Of a DNA stretch of 64,000 nt, positions 8,115 through 16,865 are shown piece after piece. Every line of letters starts with the position of its first letter. The first letter of the stretch is position 1. Source of the stretch: CAVXGU01 sp963761615. GTDB taxonomy: Bacteria > Acidobacteriota > Vicinamibacteria > Vicinamibacterales > CAVVIG01. The stretch covers positions 2,046,001-2,110,000 of the forward strand of contig CAVXGU010000003.1 of NCBI GenBank assembly GCA_963761615.1. The letters are read 5' to 3'. The translations under genes and the position numbers were made by a program. A model generated the notes under the pieces. The model was not told the DNA's origin, made no database searches, and saw only the letters and a list, made by a program, of their open reading frames with translations.

Positions 8115-8183
8115 CGCTGGTCCTCCCTCAGGCGGCGCCGGGGGCGTTCAGGGACCCCTGGCGCTGGAAATCCGCGAGTTGCA

Positions 8184-8702
8184 CTACTTCACGTCGCCGC
8201 ACTCGGCGCCCAGCCAGCGGGCGGCGATCGTCCCCTCCACGTTCATCGTCTTACCGTCGGACGTGTTGGTCGACTTGACCGTACCAGTGACAGTCGTAGG
8301 CGAGGCCGCCTCGAAATGCAGGTTGTTCGTGCTCGCGTCGTCGCCCGTACACGTCTGATGCGCATCGAGCACCGTCGACGTGTTCTTGACAACGGTCGTC
8401 TTGCAGTTGGGCTGGTCGTCGCCGAGGAAGGCCCCTTTCTGCAGGTCGGCCTTGGTGATGCAGCTCTTGTGGGTGGTCGTGTGCGTGCCCATGAACTGCT
8501 TCATAGCCTCTTGCATCCGCGTCCGCTGCTCGGACGTGAGCTTGCTCATGTCCAGGGTGGGCATGTCGCCACCGACTTTTGTGGTCATGGTCATCTCCCA
8601 CAACCCGACCTTGATGTCGAGCGCCGGCGTCTGCGCCAGCAGCGCGGCCGAGCAGGCCGCCACCGCAGCGGCGATTGCGATCGAGCGCGACAGGGTCGTC
8701 AT
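8184..8702 (-). CDS. Secreted DUF3617-family protein
   Basis: 172 aa with signal peptide (MTTLSRSIAIAAAVAACSAALLAQ). The body starts KVGLWEMTMTTKVGG and has the Cys-containing blocks HKSCITKADL and HQTCTGDD, as in periplasmic DUF3617 proteins of unknown function. The open frame runs upstream to 9149, but ATG 8702 is preferred: it begins the signal peptide and has GGAGG about 6 nt upstream. The paired Cys residues may form disulfides in the periplasm. Confidence 0.85.
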   Translation of the reverse strand: MTTLSRSIAIAAAVAACSAALLAQTPALDIKVGLWEMTMTTKVGGDMPTLDMSKLTSEQRTRMQEAMKQFMGTHTTTHKSCITKADLQKGAFLGDDQPNCKTTVVKNTSTVLDAHQTCTGDDASTNNLHFEAASPTTVTGTVKSTNTSDGKTMNVEGTIAARWLGAECGDVK

Positions 8703-9070
8703 GGAAACCTCCACTGGAAAAACTCGGCGAAAATCCACGAAGAATACCACTTCCGAGGCCGGGCAAGCCGAAGGGATGACTGTCGCGCTTGCCTGCTGGG
8801 TCTTGCCGTTATACGCGACGGCCGCACGGGCGACCGGTTTCCTCCCGAGCGCGTCCGAGGGAAATTCGACCGTGACGGCGAGATCGGTCGCGTCGTAGTT
8901 GCTGACCCGTGCCGTAGCGGATCCGTCTGCCATGACCGGCCCCATCGTGACGCACAAGCACCACGGCTCCAGCACCTGAAGCGAGACTCTGCCGTCGTCG
9001 ACGCGGACCAGCAGGTAATGCTCGAACCCGCCCTCCGCGGGCTCCCTGTCGCTCGGCGCGCCCGCGCAGC
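8703..9070 (-). pseudogene. Possible C-terminal remnant of a phosphoesterase-like gene
   Basis: In frame with and directly upstream of the DUF3617 gene is sequence that reads like real protein (GGFEHYLLVRVDDGRVSLQV, then SNYDATDLAVTVEFPSDALG). The first part recalls the ends of metallophosphoesterases (HHYLLV.VDG..V...V). There is no start or catalytic core, so it is at most a remnant. Low certainty. Confidence 0.25.
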
Positions 9071-9084
9071 CCGGTGAGGCGTGA

Positions 9085-9777
9085 TCACCGTTTCCTGAAC
9101 AGGAGCGTGTTGCCGTCATCGACCTCCGCGACGATCTCGCACTGGTCAAAGAGCGGCCAGAGCGCTTTGACCTTCGTCAGCTTCCCCGCGACGCTGACGA
9201 GCGCGTTCGACAGCAGCGTGTAGCCGCCAGCCGCGAGCCGCGGCAGGTACGACTCGGTGTCGGCCAGGGCGCCGGCCTCTGAGAAATTGCCGTCGAGATG
9301 CAGAAAGTCCATCGGCGGGACGCGCGACACCGCGTCCCGCGACGGCTCCGCAACCACCTCGCAGTGCGCGCCGAGCGCCCACGCTTCGAGCATCGCCTCG
9401 AACTGTCGCCGGACAGCCCGCATGTCGAGGCCTCCCCACCACGTCGCGTTCACCTCGCCGGGAGGCAAGCCTCGCACGGCCTCGTCGGTCGACCACGCCT
9501 CCACCACATAGGCGCGGCCGCGGCCGAGATACTGCAGGCCGGCCAGCATCGGCAGCGTGCACGAGCCGGTGAACGCGCCGATCTCCACCGACACCGCCGG
9601 CCGTGTGATCACCACGAGCTCCAGCAGGAGCCGAGCTTTGTCCTGGGAGCACCATGTGCAGGTCAGCGCGTCCAGCACGCGGCGTTCGAGCTCGACGAAC
9701 GCGCGATCCTCGACGACGGCCAGTTCCGATGCGTGCGTCGCAGCCAGGCACTCCGGATACCACGCGGTTACAAACAT
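9085..9777 (-). CDS. Class I SAM-dependent methyltransferase (Methyltransf_24 type)
   Basis: 230 aa. The SAM-binding glycine motif is SVEIGAFTGSCTLPMLAGL, and FLHLDGNFSEAGALADTESY fits the motif after strand beta4 of the class (D-G-N/D-H pattern). The same family is seen at 16853-17470 across the cluster. Members modify sugars or small metabolites in surface-glycan loci. ATG 9777 overlaps the end of the upstream glycosyltransferase by 10 bp, indicating one minus-strand operon (14010 to 9085). Substrate unknown. Confidence 0.82.
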   Translation of the reverse strand: MFVTAWYPECLAATHASELAVVEDRAFVELERRVLDALTCTWCSQDKARLLLELVVITRPAVSVEIGAFTGSCTLPMLAGLQYLGRGRAYVVEAWSTDEAVRGLPPGEVNATWWGGLDMRAVRRQFEAMLEAWALGAHCEVVAEPSRDAVSRVPPMDFLHLDGNFSEAGALADTESYLPRLAAGGYTLLSNALVSVAGKLTKVKALWPLFDQCEIVAEVDDGNTLLFRKR

Positions 9778-11420
9778 CGAGGCTCGTAGCCTGACGGATG
9801 CATCCCGTTCAGGCGATTGAAAGTCGACTTGCGGATCGGAAACAGCCGCGGCACTGACGGGTCGACACGCGTCCGGTCGCCTGCATGGGAGAACCAGAAG
9901 AGCCGGAGGGTTCCGTCGGCGCGCGGATCCTTGAAGCGCCTGACCTGGCCCAGCGGTCGCACGGTTCCCCTGGCGGCCAGACGATCGACGCACGACGCCT
10001 GAGCGGAACCCCAGGGCCCTGCGATCTCCACGACCGCCTGATCGCCGAGGTCGAGAAGCAGGTCGAGCCACTTGCCCGACGCAGCCCAGTCCTGCGTGGT
10101 CGGTGCCGCGAGGCGTGCCAGGACCAGGTCGAAGTGTTCGTCGGCGGCGAGCGCAGCCAGATCATCCACACCGAGGCGCATGTTGAGGAACACGAGGTTG
10201 GTGAGCTCGCCGTTCGCGCGGCAGAGATCGGCGAGCCTCGCGCCGTCCCGCGCCTGGCGAGATGCATCGTCGGCTTCGGTCATGACGCAGGCGCTTTGCG
10301 GATAGCCGGCGGCGATCCGGAGCGAGAAGTAACCCTGCGCCGCGTGTGCATCCAGAACGGAGAATGGGCCGTCCAGACGATCGAGAACCGGCGTGAGCAG
10401 CCGATACCGCTCGTCGCACCGGTCCGTGCCCAACTGATAGATGCTGCGACCCCACACGATGTCCTGGGCGGCGACCTCCGGATATGTCTGGAGAAACGAC
10501 TCCACCCGACCTCCGTCGAGGGTCGTTCGCGCACCGTTGTCGGAGAGCGATCCCAGCAGGTTCGTCACGAGATCGAACGTCAGGCCGTAGCGCCGCATCC
10601 CGGGCGGAAAGATGTCGTCGAGGTCGAATGGCAGATAGATGTGGTGCGCCTTGAAGAACTCGAGGAGCTTCCCGATGCCGGAACGGCGGACCACACGCGA
10701 CGTCGCGCCGAAACGCGCGCCGATCCGGCGAAGGCGGTCGCTGACGCGCACCGTCTGCGCGTATTTCTCGCTGAAACGCTCTGCCGGGCTGCAGTCCATG
10801 TCGGGCCGCTTTGCCGCGCCGTGCGCCAGCTCGTAGCGGCCGACTCCGCACCGATAATCGACGTCGGTGAACAGCACGTCCCAGCCGTCGCGTCCGACCA
10901 GAACGTCAAGTTCGTCAATCAGGCTGGACAGCGCATGAGGATCGCCCAGGACCTCGATGTCGTCCTCCATCACCCAGATCGTCTCGTAGCCGGCATCCCA
11001 CGCGTCCTGCAGGACCGAGATGTGGCTCAGCGCGCAGCCGATCGTCCCGAGCGCCATACAGTGGACGAAGTACGTCCGCCCGGGCTCGGTCGTCAGCTCG
11101 TGGCTCTGGAGCATCTCGTCGATTTCCGTCGGGTAGCGGGTCGCGAGCAGCGATGTCATCCCTGGCTGCCACTGCAGCCCGACGTCCTGAACGGCCTCCT
11201 TCGAGAGCTGCCAGCCGTCAACGGCCGGGAAGCGGTAGGGCGTGACGCCGTACACCTCGAGGAAGCGGCTCGCCAGCGCGAATTTCTCCGGCCGGGTGTC
11301 GAGGTTGATCATGTAGATGAAATCGACGTTTCGAATCGTATGACCGCTGCCTTTGCCGGCGGCCCTCTTCAGGCGGCGTTCGAAGGCGGCGGCACGGTCG
11401 ACCGTCTCGCGACTCGTCAT
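9768..11420 (-). CDS. Glycosyltransferase family 25-like protein fused to a methyltransferase-like domain
   Basis: 550 aa. Residues about 25-260 look like GT25 (LPS/collagen-type) enzymes: FIYMINLDTRPEKFALASRF near the start, then GCALSHISVLQDAW and the nucleotide-sugar/metal motif VMEDDIEVLG. From about residue 350 a second domain follows (FSVLDAHAAQGYFSLRIAAG, later FDLVLARLA) resembling a Rossmann methyltransferase. Cytoplasmic sugar transfer plus methylation in one chain would fit glycan assembly. ATG 11420 overlaps the upstream stop as ATGA. The frame is open further upstream, but the GT25 similarity begins here. Confidence 0.8.
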   Translation of the reverse strand: MTSRETVDRAAAFERRLKRAAGKGSGHTIRNVDFIYMINLDTRPEKFALASRFLEVYGVTPYRFPAVDGWQLSKEAVQDVGLQWQPGMTSLLATRYPTEIDEMLQSHELTTEPGRTYFVHCMALGTIGCALSHISVLQDAWDAGYETIWVMEDDIEVLGDPHALSSLIDELDVLVGRDGWDVLFTDVDYRCGVGRYELAHGAAKRPDMDCSPAERFSEKYAQTVRVSDRLRRIGARFGATSRVVRRSGIGKLLEFFKAHHIYLPFDLDDIFPPGMRRYGLTFDLVTNLLGSLSDNGARTTLDGGRVESFLQTYPEVAAQDIVWGRSIYQLGTDRCDERYRLLTPVLDRLDGPFSVLDAHAAQGYFSLRIAAGYPQSACVMTEADDASRQARDGARLADLCRANGELTNLVFLNMRLGVDDLAALAADEHFDLVLARLAAPTTQDWAASGKWLDLLLDLGDQAVVEIAGPWGSAQASCVDRLAARGTVRPLGQVRRFKDPRADGTLRLFWFSHAGDRTRVDPSVPRLFPIRKSTFNRLNGMHPSGYEPRCL

Positions 11421-12142
11421 CGGAAGACCGAATCGTAGACGATGCGGCGGACGAACGTCGCCTCGCCGCGATCGCCGTCCCGGTATACGTGGGCGGCCAT
11501 CTCGAAGCCGGACATTTCGAGGAACAGCCGCAGCGTCCGGCTGGATATCACCGACGGGCTCGGCTTGTAGAAGTAGGTCTTCGCCACCACGACCACCGCC
11601 GTCGCGAGGATGCGCGGCGACCGCATGAGAATCTGCAGCTCGAACCCCCCCGCGTCGACGCGAAGAAAGTGCACCCGCTCGATGCCCTGCCCCGCGCACC
11701 AGTCGTCGAGCACCATCACCGGCACCTCGACGGTTGCCGGTGCGGACCGCTCGTCGTGCCGAATCGGCGGCAGCAGCGACGCGCTCCGCTCGTCGTCTCC
11801 GGCCCCGACGTGCAGTGTCGCCACGCCGTTCGACGTCCCGATGGCCACGTTCGCCGGGACGACATGCGGGAACGCCCTCGCCCGCTCGGCGAGGACGGCG
11901 AACGCCCGCGGATTCGGCTCACACGCGACGATCCGCGCGTACGGATGCGCCTGCGCCAGGCCCATGGTGCCCGCGCCTTCGTACGCGCCGATTTCGACGA
12001 TCGTCGGGTTATACGGCAGGAAGGAGCGCGCGTGCGCGTTGACGTTCTCGACGTCGGCGACGGGCCCGCCGAGAACGCCCTCCCACTTGATCGATGGATC
12101 GCCCACGCGACCGCTCCGGCTACCAGAGTCCGTCGATCCCAT
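11417..12142 (-). CDS. FkbM-family methyltransferase
   Basis: 241 aa. The FkbM pattern is clear: PTIVEIGAYEGAGTMGLAQA (SAM site), IVACEPNPRAFAVL, NVAIGTSNGVATLHV and VHFLRVDAGGFELQILMRS. FkbM enzymes O-methylate hydroxyls of sugars or polyketides. ATG 12142 gives a 23-bp overlap with the upstream kinase-like gene and starts just before conserved sequence; longer starts read into non-conserved Arg-rich sequence. Middle gene of the minus-strand part of the glycan cluster. Confidence 0.87.
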   Translation of the reverse strand: MGSTDSGSRSGRVGDPSIKWEGVLGGPVADVENVNAHARSFLPYNPTIVEIGAYEGAGTMGLAQAHPYARIVACEPNPRAFAVLAERARAFPHVVPANVAIGTSNGVATLHVGAGDDERSASLLPPIRHDERSAPATVEVPVMVLDDWCAGQGIERVHFLRVDAGGFELQILMRSPRILATAVVVVAKTYFYKPSPSVISSRTLRLFLEMSGFEMAAHVYRDGDRGEATFVRRIVYDSVFR

Positions 12143-12902
12143 CGACGAGCGCGTGGGCCGCCGCGTCGGCGTCGCCGCGCACGCTCGCGAATCCACGCGC
12201 CTGGCCGGCCACCGCGCCGAGGATGCGGAGTGTCTCAGTCGGACGGCCGCGTGCGCCCAGGCAGTGCTCAAGCAACCGGATCACGACCTGACCGGTGGAC
12301 ATCGCGCGCACGTCCAGCCGTCCCGACGACTGGAACTCCGTGAACAGCACGGCCCCGGGACGAATCCGACGATCGAACGCGCGGCTCCCGAAGGTCTCGG
12401 GACCGACGCGCGCAATCGATCGTTCCCCGACGCGCAGGACGATCGGGCGGGAATACGGATGGACATGGCCGTCGCGATCGAACACTGCGAGCTCGTCCGA
12501 TCCGTACGTGGCGCCGGCCCGCAGCAGAGCAGCGACCAACGTGCTCTTGCCTGCTCCCGAACGCGCGGGCAGCAGGAGCGCGCGGCCGCGGATCTCGACC
12601 ACGCCCGCGTGGACGAACGTCCAGCCGGCAGCCGCACGGGCGAGCGCCGCCTGGAGATCGGCGACGAGACGCACCGACGCGCCCCAGAGCTCATTCGACG
12701 TCGCGACGGTGCGCCGGCCCCGGACGACGGCCACACGCCCGCGCGGCGGTACGTGCGCCACCCGGTACCGCAGCACCGGCTTGCGGCTTCGGTCATCGTT
12801 GGGAAACGCCGGCAGCTGCTCGTCGAGAAACGGAAAGATGCGCGGATCGTCGGCGTCGATCGCGATTGTGATACCGAAGGCGGTCAACCATCGGCTGGTC
12901 AT
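12120..12902 (-). CDS. HprK-related kinase-like protein
   Basis: 260 aa. The second half carries an HPr-kinase/PEPCK-like P-loop LPARSGAGKSTLVAALL, preceded by TFVHAGVVEIRGRALL and followed by YGSDELAVF and RPIVLRVGERS. This is the arrangement of HprK-related kinases found beside PqqD-like proteins, not of true HPr kinases (no HprK N-terminal domain or HPr operon). It would phosphorylate a protein or peptide partner in the cytoplasm. A second kinase of the same type is the C-terminal half of 19718-21613. ATG 12902 chosen because similarity starts there. Confidence 0.83.
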   Translation of the reverse strand: MTSRWLTAFGITIAIDADDPRIFPFLDEQLPAFPNDDRSRKPVLRYRVAHVPPRGRVAVVRGRRTVATSNELWGASVRLVADLQAALARAAAGWTFVHAGVVEIRGRALLLPARSGAGKSTLVAALLRAGATYGSDELAVFDRDGHVHPYSRPIVLRVGERSIARVGPETFGSRAFDRRIRPGAVLFTEFQSSGRLDVRAMSTGQVVIRLLEHCLGARGRPTETLRILGAVAGQARGFASVRGDADAAAHALVDGIDGLW

Positions 12903-13068
12903 GACGGATGGGCCTGGCAACCAATCGACTCGAACATCCTTTTCGGCATGCCGAATCCCGATTCTGAAGCCTGCATACCCCGGCGTGGCGCCTACGCGGC
13001 CGATCCAGTCGCCGCGGCGTCCCGGATCCGCGGGGTACGGTGATACATTCCCCCTGTCTCCGAACAGA

Positions 13069-14010
13069 TCACTCTGCGCGCTGCTCACGCTGGAGGCGAG
13101 GCCAGAGCAGACCGGCGTGCATCTCGTCCCAGATCGCCGATCCCCACTTGGCGACGAATAACGCAGCATTGTCAGCCCGAGGTCTCTCGCGGCTGATCGG
13201 AGCCTTGATGTTCAGCGTGAACGCGCCAATGTGTCCGACACACGATCCGCTGCTCTGGAGATTGCGCTTTCCCGCCATGAAGGCTCGGATTCCCCAGTCT
13301 GTGTCATCGTAGTTGAAGCCGGTCATGCTCTCGTCGCAGTCCCCCACGTCGTCGAAGAAGCGCGGGCTCGCGATAAACATCATGAGCTCACGGCCGTCGT
13401 ACTTGACAGACGACGACTCCGGACAGGTCACCTCGCCACCGATGAACCGCACCTCGTCCGGCTGCTGAGCGCGACACCACTCGACCATCCTGTCGGTGAG
13501 CATCACGTCGCGGCCTGCGGGCAAGCTCCTCCAAAGGTCTGAATCCGCATGCACGCCTGACGACGGATGCGGCGCGGTCAGGTGGTATGGAATCAGACGT
13601 GGCGAGACGACCGAGCTATCTCGCCCCCAGCGTTCCTCGGCCCAGCGCCAGTCACGGACGAGAAGCTCCAGCCACCCCCGCGCGGGCCGCACGTCGTTGT
13701 GCAGGAGCACGAAGGCTTGGCATCCGCTCGTGCGGGCGAGCTCGAGCACCTTGTTTCGCATGCTGGGCTGCGAGTCCGGTCGACCAGCCCGATCGTTGAG
13801 CACGACCTCGACACCGGCCGGAGCCCGCCCGCGCACGTCCTCGAGACAAGCGGCATCATCGGTCCACATCACGACATGGAGTCGCGCCCGATCCATCGGT
13901 GTCGTATCGCGCATCTTGTAAAGCTGGTCGATCAGGACATCGTTGATCGAGATGATGTCTCTGACCGCAAAGTGCGTGATGTAGACGGCGATCACCTGTC
14001 TGTCGATCAC
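13069..14010 (-). CDS. GT2-like glycosyltransferase
   Basis: About 313 aa. VIAVYITHFAVRDIISIND opens a GT-A-like fold; FVLLHNDVRPARGWLELLV carries the DxD-like motif (NDV) and FNYDDTDWGIRAFMAGKR fits the (E/D)D-x-D/W acceptor-side motif of GT2 enzymes. The start is ambiguous: GTG 14010 has GAGG close upstream and matches the beginning of similarity, while the frame extends to a GTG at 14160. First gene of the minus-strand half of the cluster, divergent from the PqqD-like gene. Confidence 0.75.
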   Translation of the reverse strand: MIDRQVIAVYITHFAVRDIISINDVLIDQLYKMRDTTPMDRARLHVVMWTDDAACLEDVRGRAPAGVEVVLNDRAGRPDSQPSMRNKVLELARTSGCQAFVLLHNDVRPARGWLELLVRDWRWAEERWGRDSSVVSPRLIPYHLTAPHPSSGVHADSDLWRSLPAGRDVMLTDRMVEWCRAQQPDEVRFIGGEVTCPESSSVKYDGRELMMFIASPRFFDDVGDCDESMTGFNYDDTDWGIRAFMAGKRNLQSSGSCVGHIGAFTLNIKAPISRERPRADNAALFVAKWGSAIWDEMHAGLLWPRLQREQRAE

Positions 14011-14283
14011 GTGCGCCTCGCGCTGCGCGCGCCATCGGCGCCCGGGCCAGGGCCGGCGCACGGTCGCCGCCTGCTCGCTCCTCTTTTCCACGCGACGCGC
14101 GACAGCCACCGGCACGCGACCGAACCCAAGGATACGCCAATTGTCTGGTCGTGTGAACACGTGATACCCATGTCAGCCGTCCACTGATGGAAGGCGCCGC
14201 ACGCCAACATCGCCGGCACGAGCGCGGCCTGCATCAGCCGCTCGTGGCGTCGGCGGCTGCCTCTGCTGTTCACATGTTCGCTC

Positions 14284-14312
14284 TTGCCGCGACGCGGCTG
14301 CGCCGGTATAGT
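14284..14312 (+). promoter_or_regulatory. Probable sigma-70 promoter of the pqqD-like operon
   Basis: TTGCCG (14284-14289), 17 bp, TATAGT (14307-14312), 33 nt before the ATG of the PqqD-like gene. Just downstream, inverted words CTCGAA and TTCGAG (about 14313-14338) could form an operator or leader hairpin. The rest of the divergent gap (14011-14283) shows nothing recognisable. Confidence 0.5.
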
Positions 14313-14344
14313 CTCGAAGACTCTTTCCGAGATTCGAGGGCGCC

Positions 14345-14746
14345 ATGAGTGAATTCCTCCCGAAGAAGCGACAGCGACAGATCAGGATTGAAGAATTCCA
14401 GGGCGAGCTGCTCGTTTACGATCTCGACACGCACCAGGCGCACTGCCTGAACGGCACGGTCGCGACCATCTGGAATCTGTGCGACGGCACGCGATCGATC
14501 GCGCAGATTGCCGACGCCATTCCGGCCGAACCGTCGGCGCCCTCCCGCGAATCGCTCGTGTGGGCGGCTCTGGCCGAGCTGGACAAGGCGGCCTTGCTCG
14601 ACACGCCGCTCGACGACGCCCCCGAGGACCTGTCGCGACGGAGCGCGATGGCCCGCATCGGCTGGGCGGCCGCGATTCCACTGGTCCTGTCGATTGCCGT
14701 GCCCGAACCGGCCTACGCGCAATCGTCGGTCGTCACGGTCGACTAG
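14345..14746 (+). CDS. PqqD-like peptide-chaperone protein with C-terminal hydrophobic tail
   Basis: 133 aa. Residues about 15-90 match the PqqD/RRE winged-helix pattern (GELLVYDLDTHQAHCLNGTV, then IWNLCDGTRSIAQIADAI), the module that binds leader peptides for modifying enzymes. It continues with RRSAMARIGWAAAIPLVLSI and ends PEPAYAQSSVVTVD: a double Arg followed by a hydrophobic segment and an AYAQ cleavage-like site, like a signal sequence placed at the C-terminus. GAGGG lies 6 nt before the ATG. It heads the plus-strand half of the cluster. The tail may be a membrane anchor or a fused substrate; that is inference. Confidence 0.82.
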   Translation: MSEFLPKKRQRQIRIEEFQGELLVYDLDTHQAHCLNGTVATIWNLCDGTRSIAQIADAIPAEPSAPSRESLVWAALAELDKAALLDTPLDDAPEDLSRRSAMARIGWAAAIPLVLSIAVPEPAYAQSSVVTVD

Positions 14747-14780
14747 ACGGACACGCACCCGCAGTCGAGGCGCGCCGCGC

Positions 14781-16865
14781 ATGCCGAGCGGTACCACGCG
14801 CATCTGTCTGTCGATGATCGTGCGCAACGAAGCCGCCGTCATTGAGCGGTGCCTCGCCGCGGCGTCACCGCTCGTGGACGCCGCCGTGATCGTCGACACC
14901 GGCTCCTCGGATCTTACCGTCGGGCTGGCGCGGGGTGTGCTGTCGGCGCGCGGCCGGCCCTGGTCGATCCTCCATCAGCGGTGGCAGAACTTCGGCGTCA
15001 ATCGGCAGGCGGCGCTCGTCGAGGCTCGAACGTTCGTCTGCGGCCTTGACTGGCCGCTCGATCGCACCTTCTGGCTGCTGCTCGACGCCGACCTCGAGCT
15101 CTCAATCGGCCCGGACTTCGACCGGGACTCGCTGATGGCCGACGCCATCTCGCTGCGCCACGAGTCCGCCACGCTCTCGTATTGGAGTCTGCGGCTCGCC
15201 CGCGCGAGCCTCGACTGGCGCCTCGAAGGGCCGACGCACGAACGCTACGTGTGCGACGCCCGGTGCACGTCGGGCAGGCTCGCGAGCCTGTCGATCCGCG
15301 ATCATGGCGACGGGGGGGCGAAGGCCGACAAGATTCCGCGCGACATCCGGCTGCTCGGCGCATATCTCGACGACCATCCCGACGATCCGCGCGCGCTGTT
15401 CTACCTGGCCCAGTCGTATCGCGCGGCCGGAGATCCGGTGAAAGCGACGGCACTCTACCGGCGCCGAATCGCCGTCGGCGATGCATCGGAGGAAGCGTGG
15501 TACGCGAAGTACCGGCTGGGGCGACTGCTGGCCGACCACGGCCGCGCCGAGGCGGCGGCCGACGTGCTGGTCGAGACGTATCAGGCCGACCGGGCGCGAG
15601 CCGAGCCGCTCTACGAGCTCGCTCGGCTCCATCGCCGCGCGGGCGAGCACGACATGGCGGCTCGGTGGGCCAGCAAGGGGCGCCGGCTGCCGCTTCCCCT
15701 CGGGCGCACTCTCGTCCACCTGGACGTGTACGACCATAAGCTCGATCTGGAGCTCGCCCTTGCCGCGCCGAAAACCGCGTTTCACGACGAGGGCTTCGAA
15801 GCGTGCGAGCGCCTCGTGCTGCGACGCGGCACGCCCGAACCGGTCCGCGGTGAAGCCCGATGTGCCGCGCTTTCCTACGCCGCCCCGCTTGCCGGCTGTG
15901 AGTTCCTTCCTCTTCACCCGCGACTCGATGAACGGTATCGCCCCTGCAATCCGTCGATTGTGGGAACTGCGAACGGTTATCTCGTCAACTGTCGGGCCGT
16001 GAACTACCGGCAGCGGCGCCTGCGGTACCGGTCGCTCGACGAGGACGGCGTGTACCGCACGACGAACGTGCTGATGACGCTCGATCGATCCTTCCAGCTC
16101 GTCGAAGAGCATCCCCTTACGTCTGACGAGCCTCCGGCGCGGCGTACACCCGTGCGCGGATTCGAAGACGTCCGGCTCTTCACGCTCGACGGCGACCTGA
16201 TGATGCTGTGCACGACGACCGATCGCCACCCGAGCGGCCGAATGCACCAGTCGATCTGTCGCCTCGACACGGCCGGGCACATCGTCAGCCACCTGCCCCT
16301 TGTCGGTCCCTTCGACGATCGGGTGCAGAAGAACTGGCTGCCGTACGTGGATCGCGGTGAGCCCGATCGGCTGCGCGCGATCTACGGATACGACCCGATC
16401 ACCGTCCTGCGGCTCGATCCCCGCCGGGGATCGTACGAGGCGGCGCTCACCGTCGACCTGCCGGTCGACGCGCGATGCTGGCGGGGCTCGGCCGGGCCCC
16501 TCTGGTGGCCGACCGCCGGGAGCCGCCGCGTGGTGCTCGTCCACGACGCGGTCCGGCGGCAGGGGCCGGACGGTGTCTGGGAGCGCGTATACCTGCATCG
16601 CATCATCGAGCTCGACGCGTCGTGGCGACTGACGCGCCTGTCGAAGCCGTTCGTGTTCGCTCACCACGGCGTCGAGTTCGCCTGCGGCATGGTCAAGTCC
16701 TGCGAGGGCGACGTGCTGATCACGATCGGCATCGAGGATCACGACGCCTACATCTGCCGGATTCCCGCCGCACGGTTCGACGCGATGCTCGGCGAGAACA
16801 CCGACCTGCTGGCATCCCTACGGGCACGCGACATCGACCGGGAGACCGCTGCATGCCGGCCCTGA
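14781..16865 (+). CDS. Glycosyltransferase (GT2) with TPR repeats and a beta-propeller-like C-terminus
   Basis: 694 aa, three parts. N-terminal GT2 (ICLSMIVRNEAAVIERCL, VIVDTGSSDLT, WLLLDADLEL), the pattern of SunS-like and other TPR-linked glycosyltransferases. Residues about 195-300 hold tetratricopeptide repeats (ALFYLAQSYRAAGDPVKATA, YAKYRLGRLLADHGRAEAA). The C-terminal 300 residues (RPCNPSIVGTANGYLVNCRA, FEDVRLF, QKNWLPYV) look like a five-bladed propeller of the glycosidase/phosphorylase sort and resemble the protein at 18441-19638. ATG 14781 starts the GT fold. GT2-TPR enzymes often glycosylate peptides or proteins, which fits the PqqD and kinase neighbours. Confidence 0.82.
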   Translation: MPSGTTRICLSMIVRNEAAVIERCLAAASPLVDAAVIVDTGSSDLTVGLARGVLSARGRPWSILHQRWQNFGVNRQAALVEARTFVCGLDWPLDRTFWLLLDADLELSIGPDFDRDSLMADAISLRHESATLSYWSLRLARASLDWRLEGPTHERYVCDARCTSGRLASLSIRDHGDGGAKADKIPRDIRLLGAYLDDHPDDPRALFYLAQSYRAAGDPVKATALYRRRIAVGDASEEAWYAKYRLGRLLADHGRAEAAADVLVETYQADRARAEPLYELARLHRRAGEHDMAARWASKGRRLPLPLGRTLVHLDVYDHKLDLELALAAPKTAFHDEGFEACERLVLRRGTPEPVRGEARCAALSYAAPLAGCEFLPLHPRLDERYRPCNPSIVGTANGYLVNCRAVNYRQRRLRYRSLDEDGVYRTTNVLMTLDRSFQLVEEHPLTSDEPPARRTPVRGFEDVRLFTLDGDLMMLCTTTDRHPSGRMHQSICRLDTAGHIVSHLPLVGPFDDRVQKNWLPYVDRGEPDRLRAIYGYDPITVLRLDPRRGSYEAALTVDLPVDARCWRGSAGPLWWPTAGSRRVVLVHDAVRRQGPDGVWERVYLHRIIELDASWRLTRLSKPFVFAHHGVEFACGMVKSCEGDVLITIGIEDHDAYICRIPAARFDAMLGENTDLLASLRARDIDRETAACRP

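Noticed and set aside
12120..12902. True HPr kinase/phosphorylase
   Set aside because: No HprK N-terminal domain, no HPr or PTS genes nearby, and a second kinase fused to a nucleotidyltransferase points to the HprK-related group.
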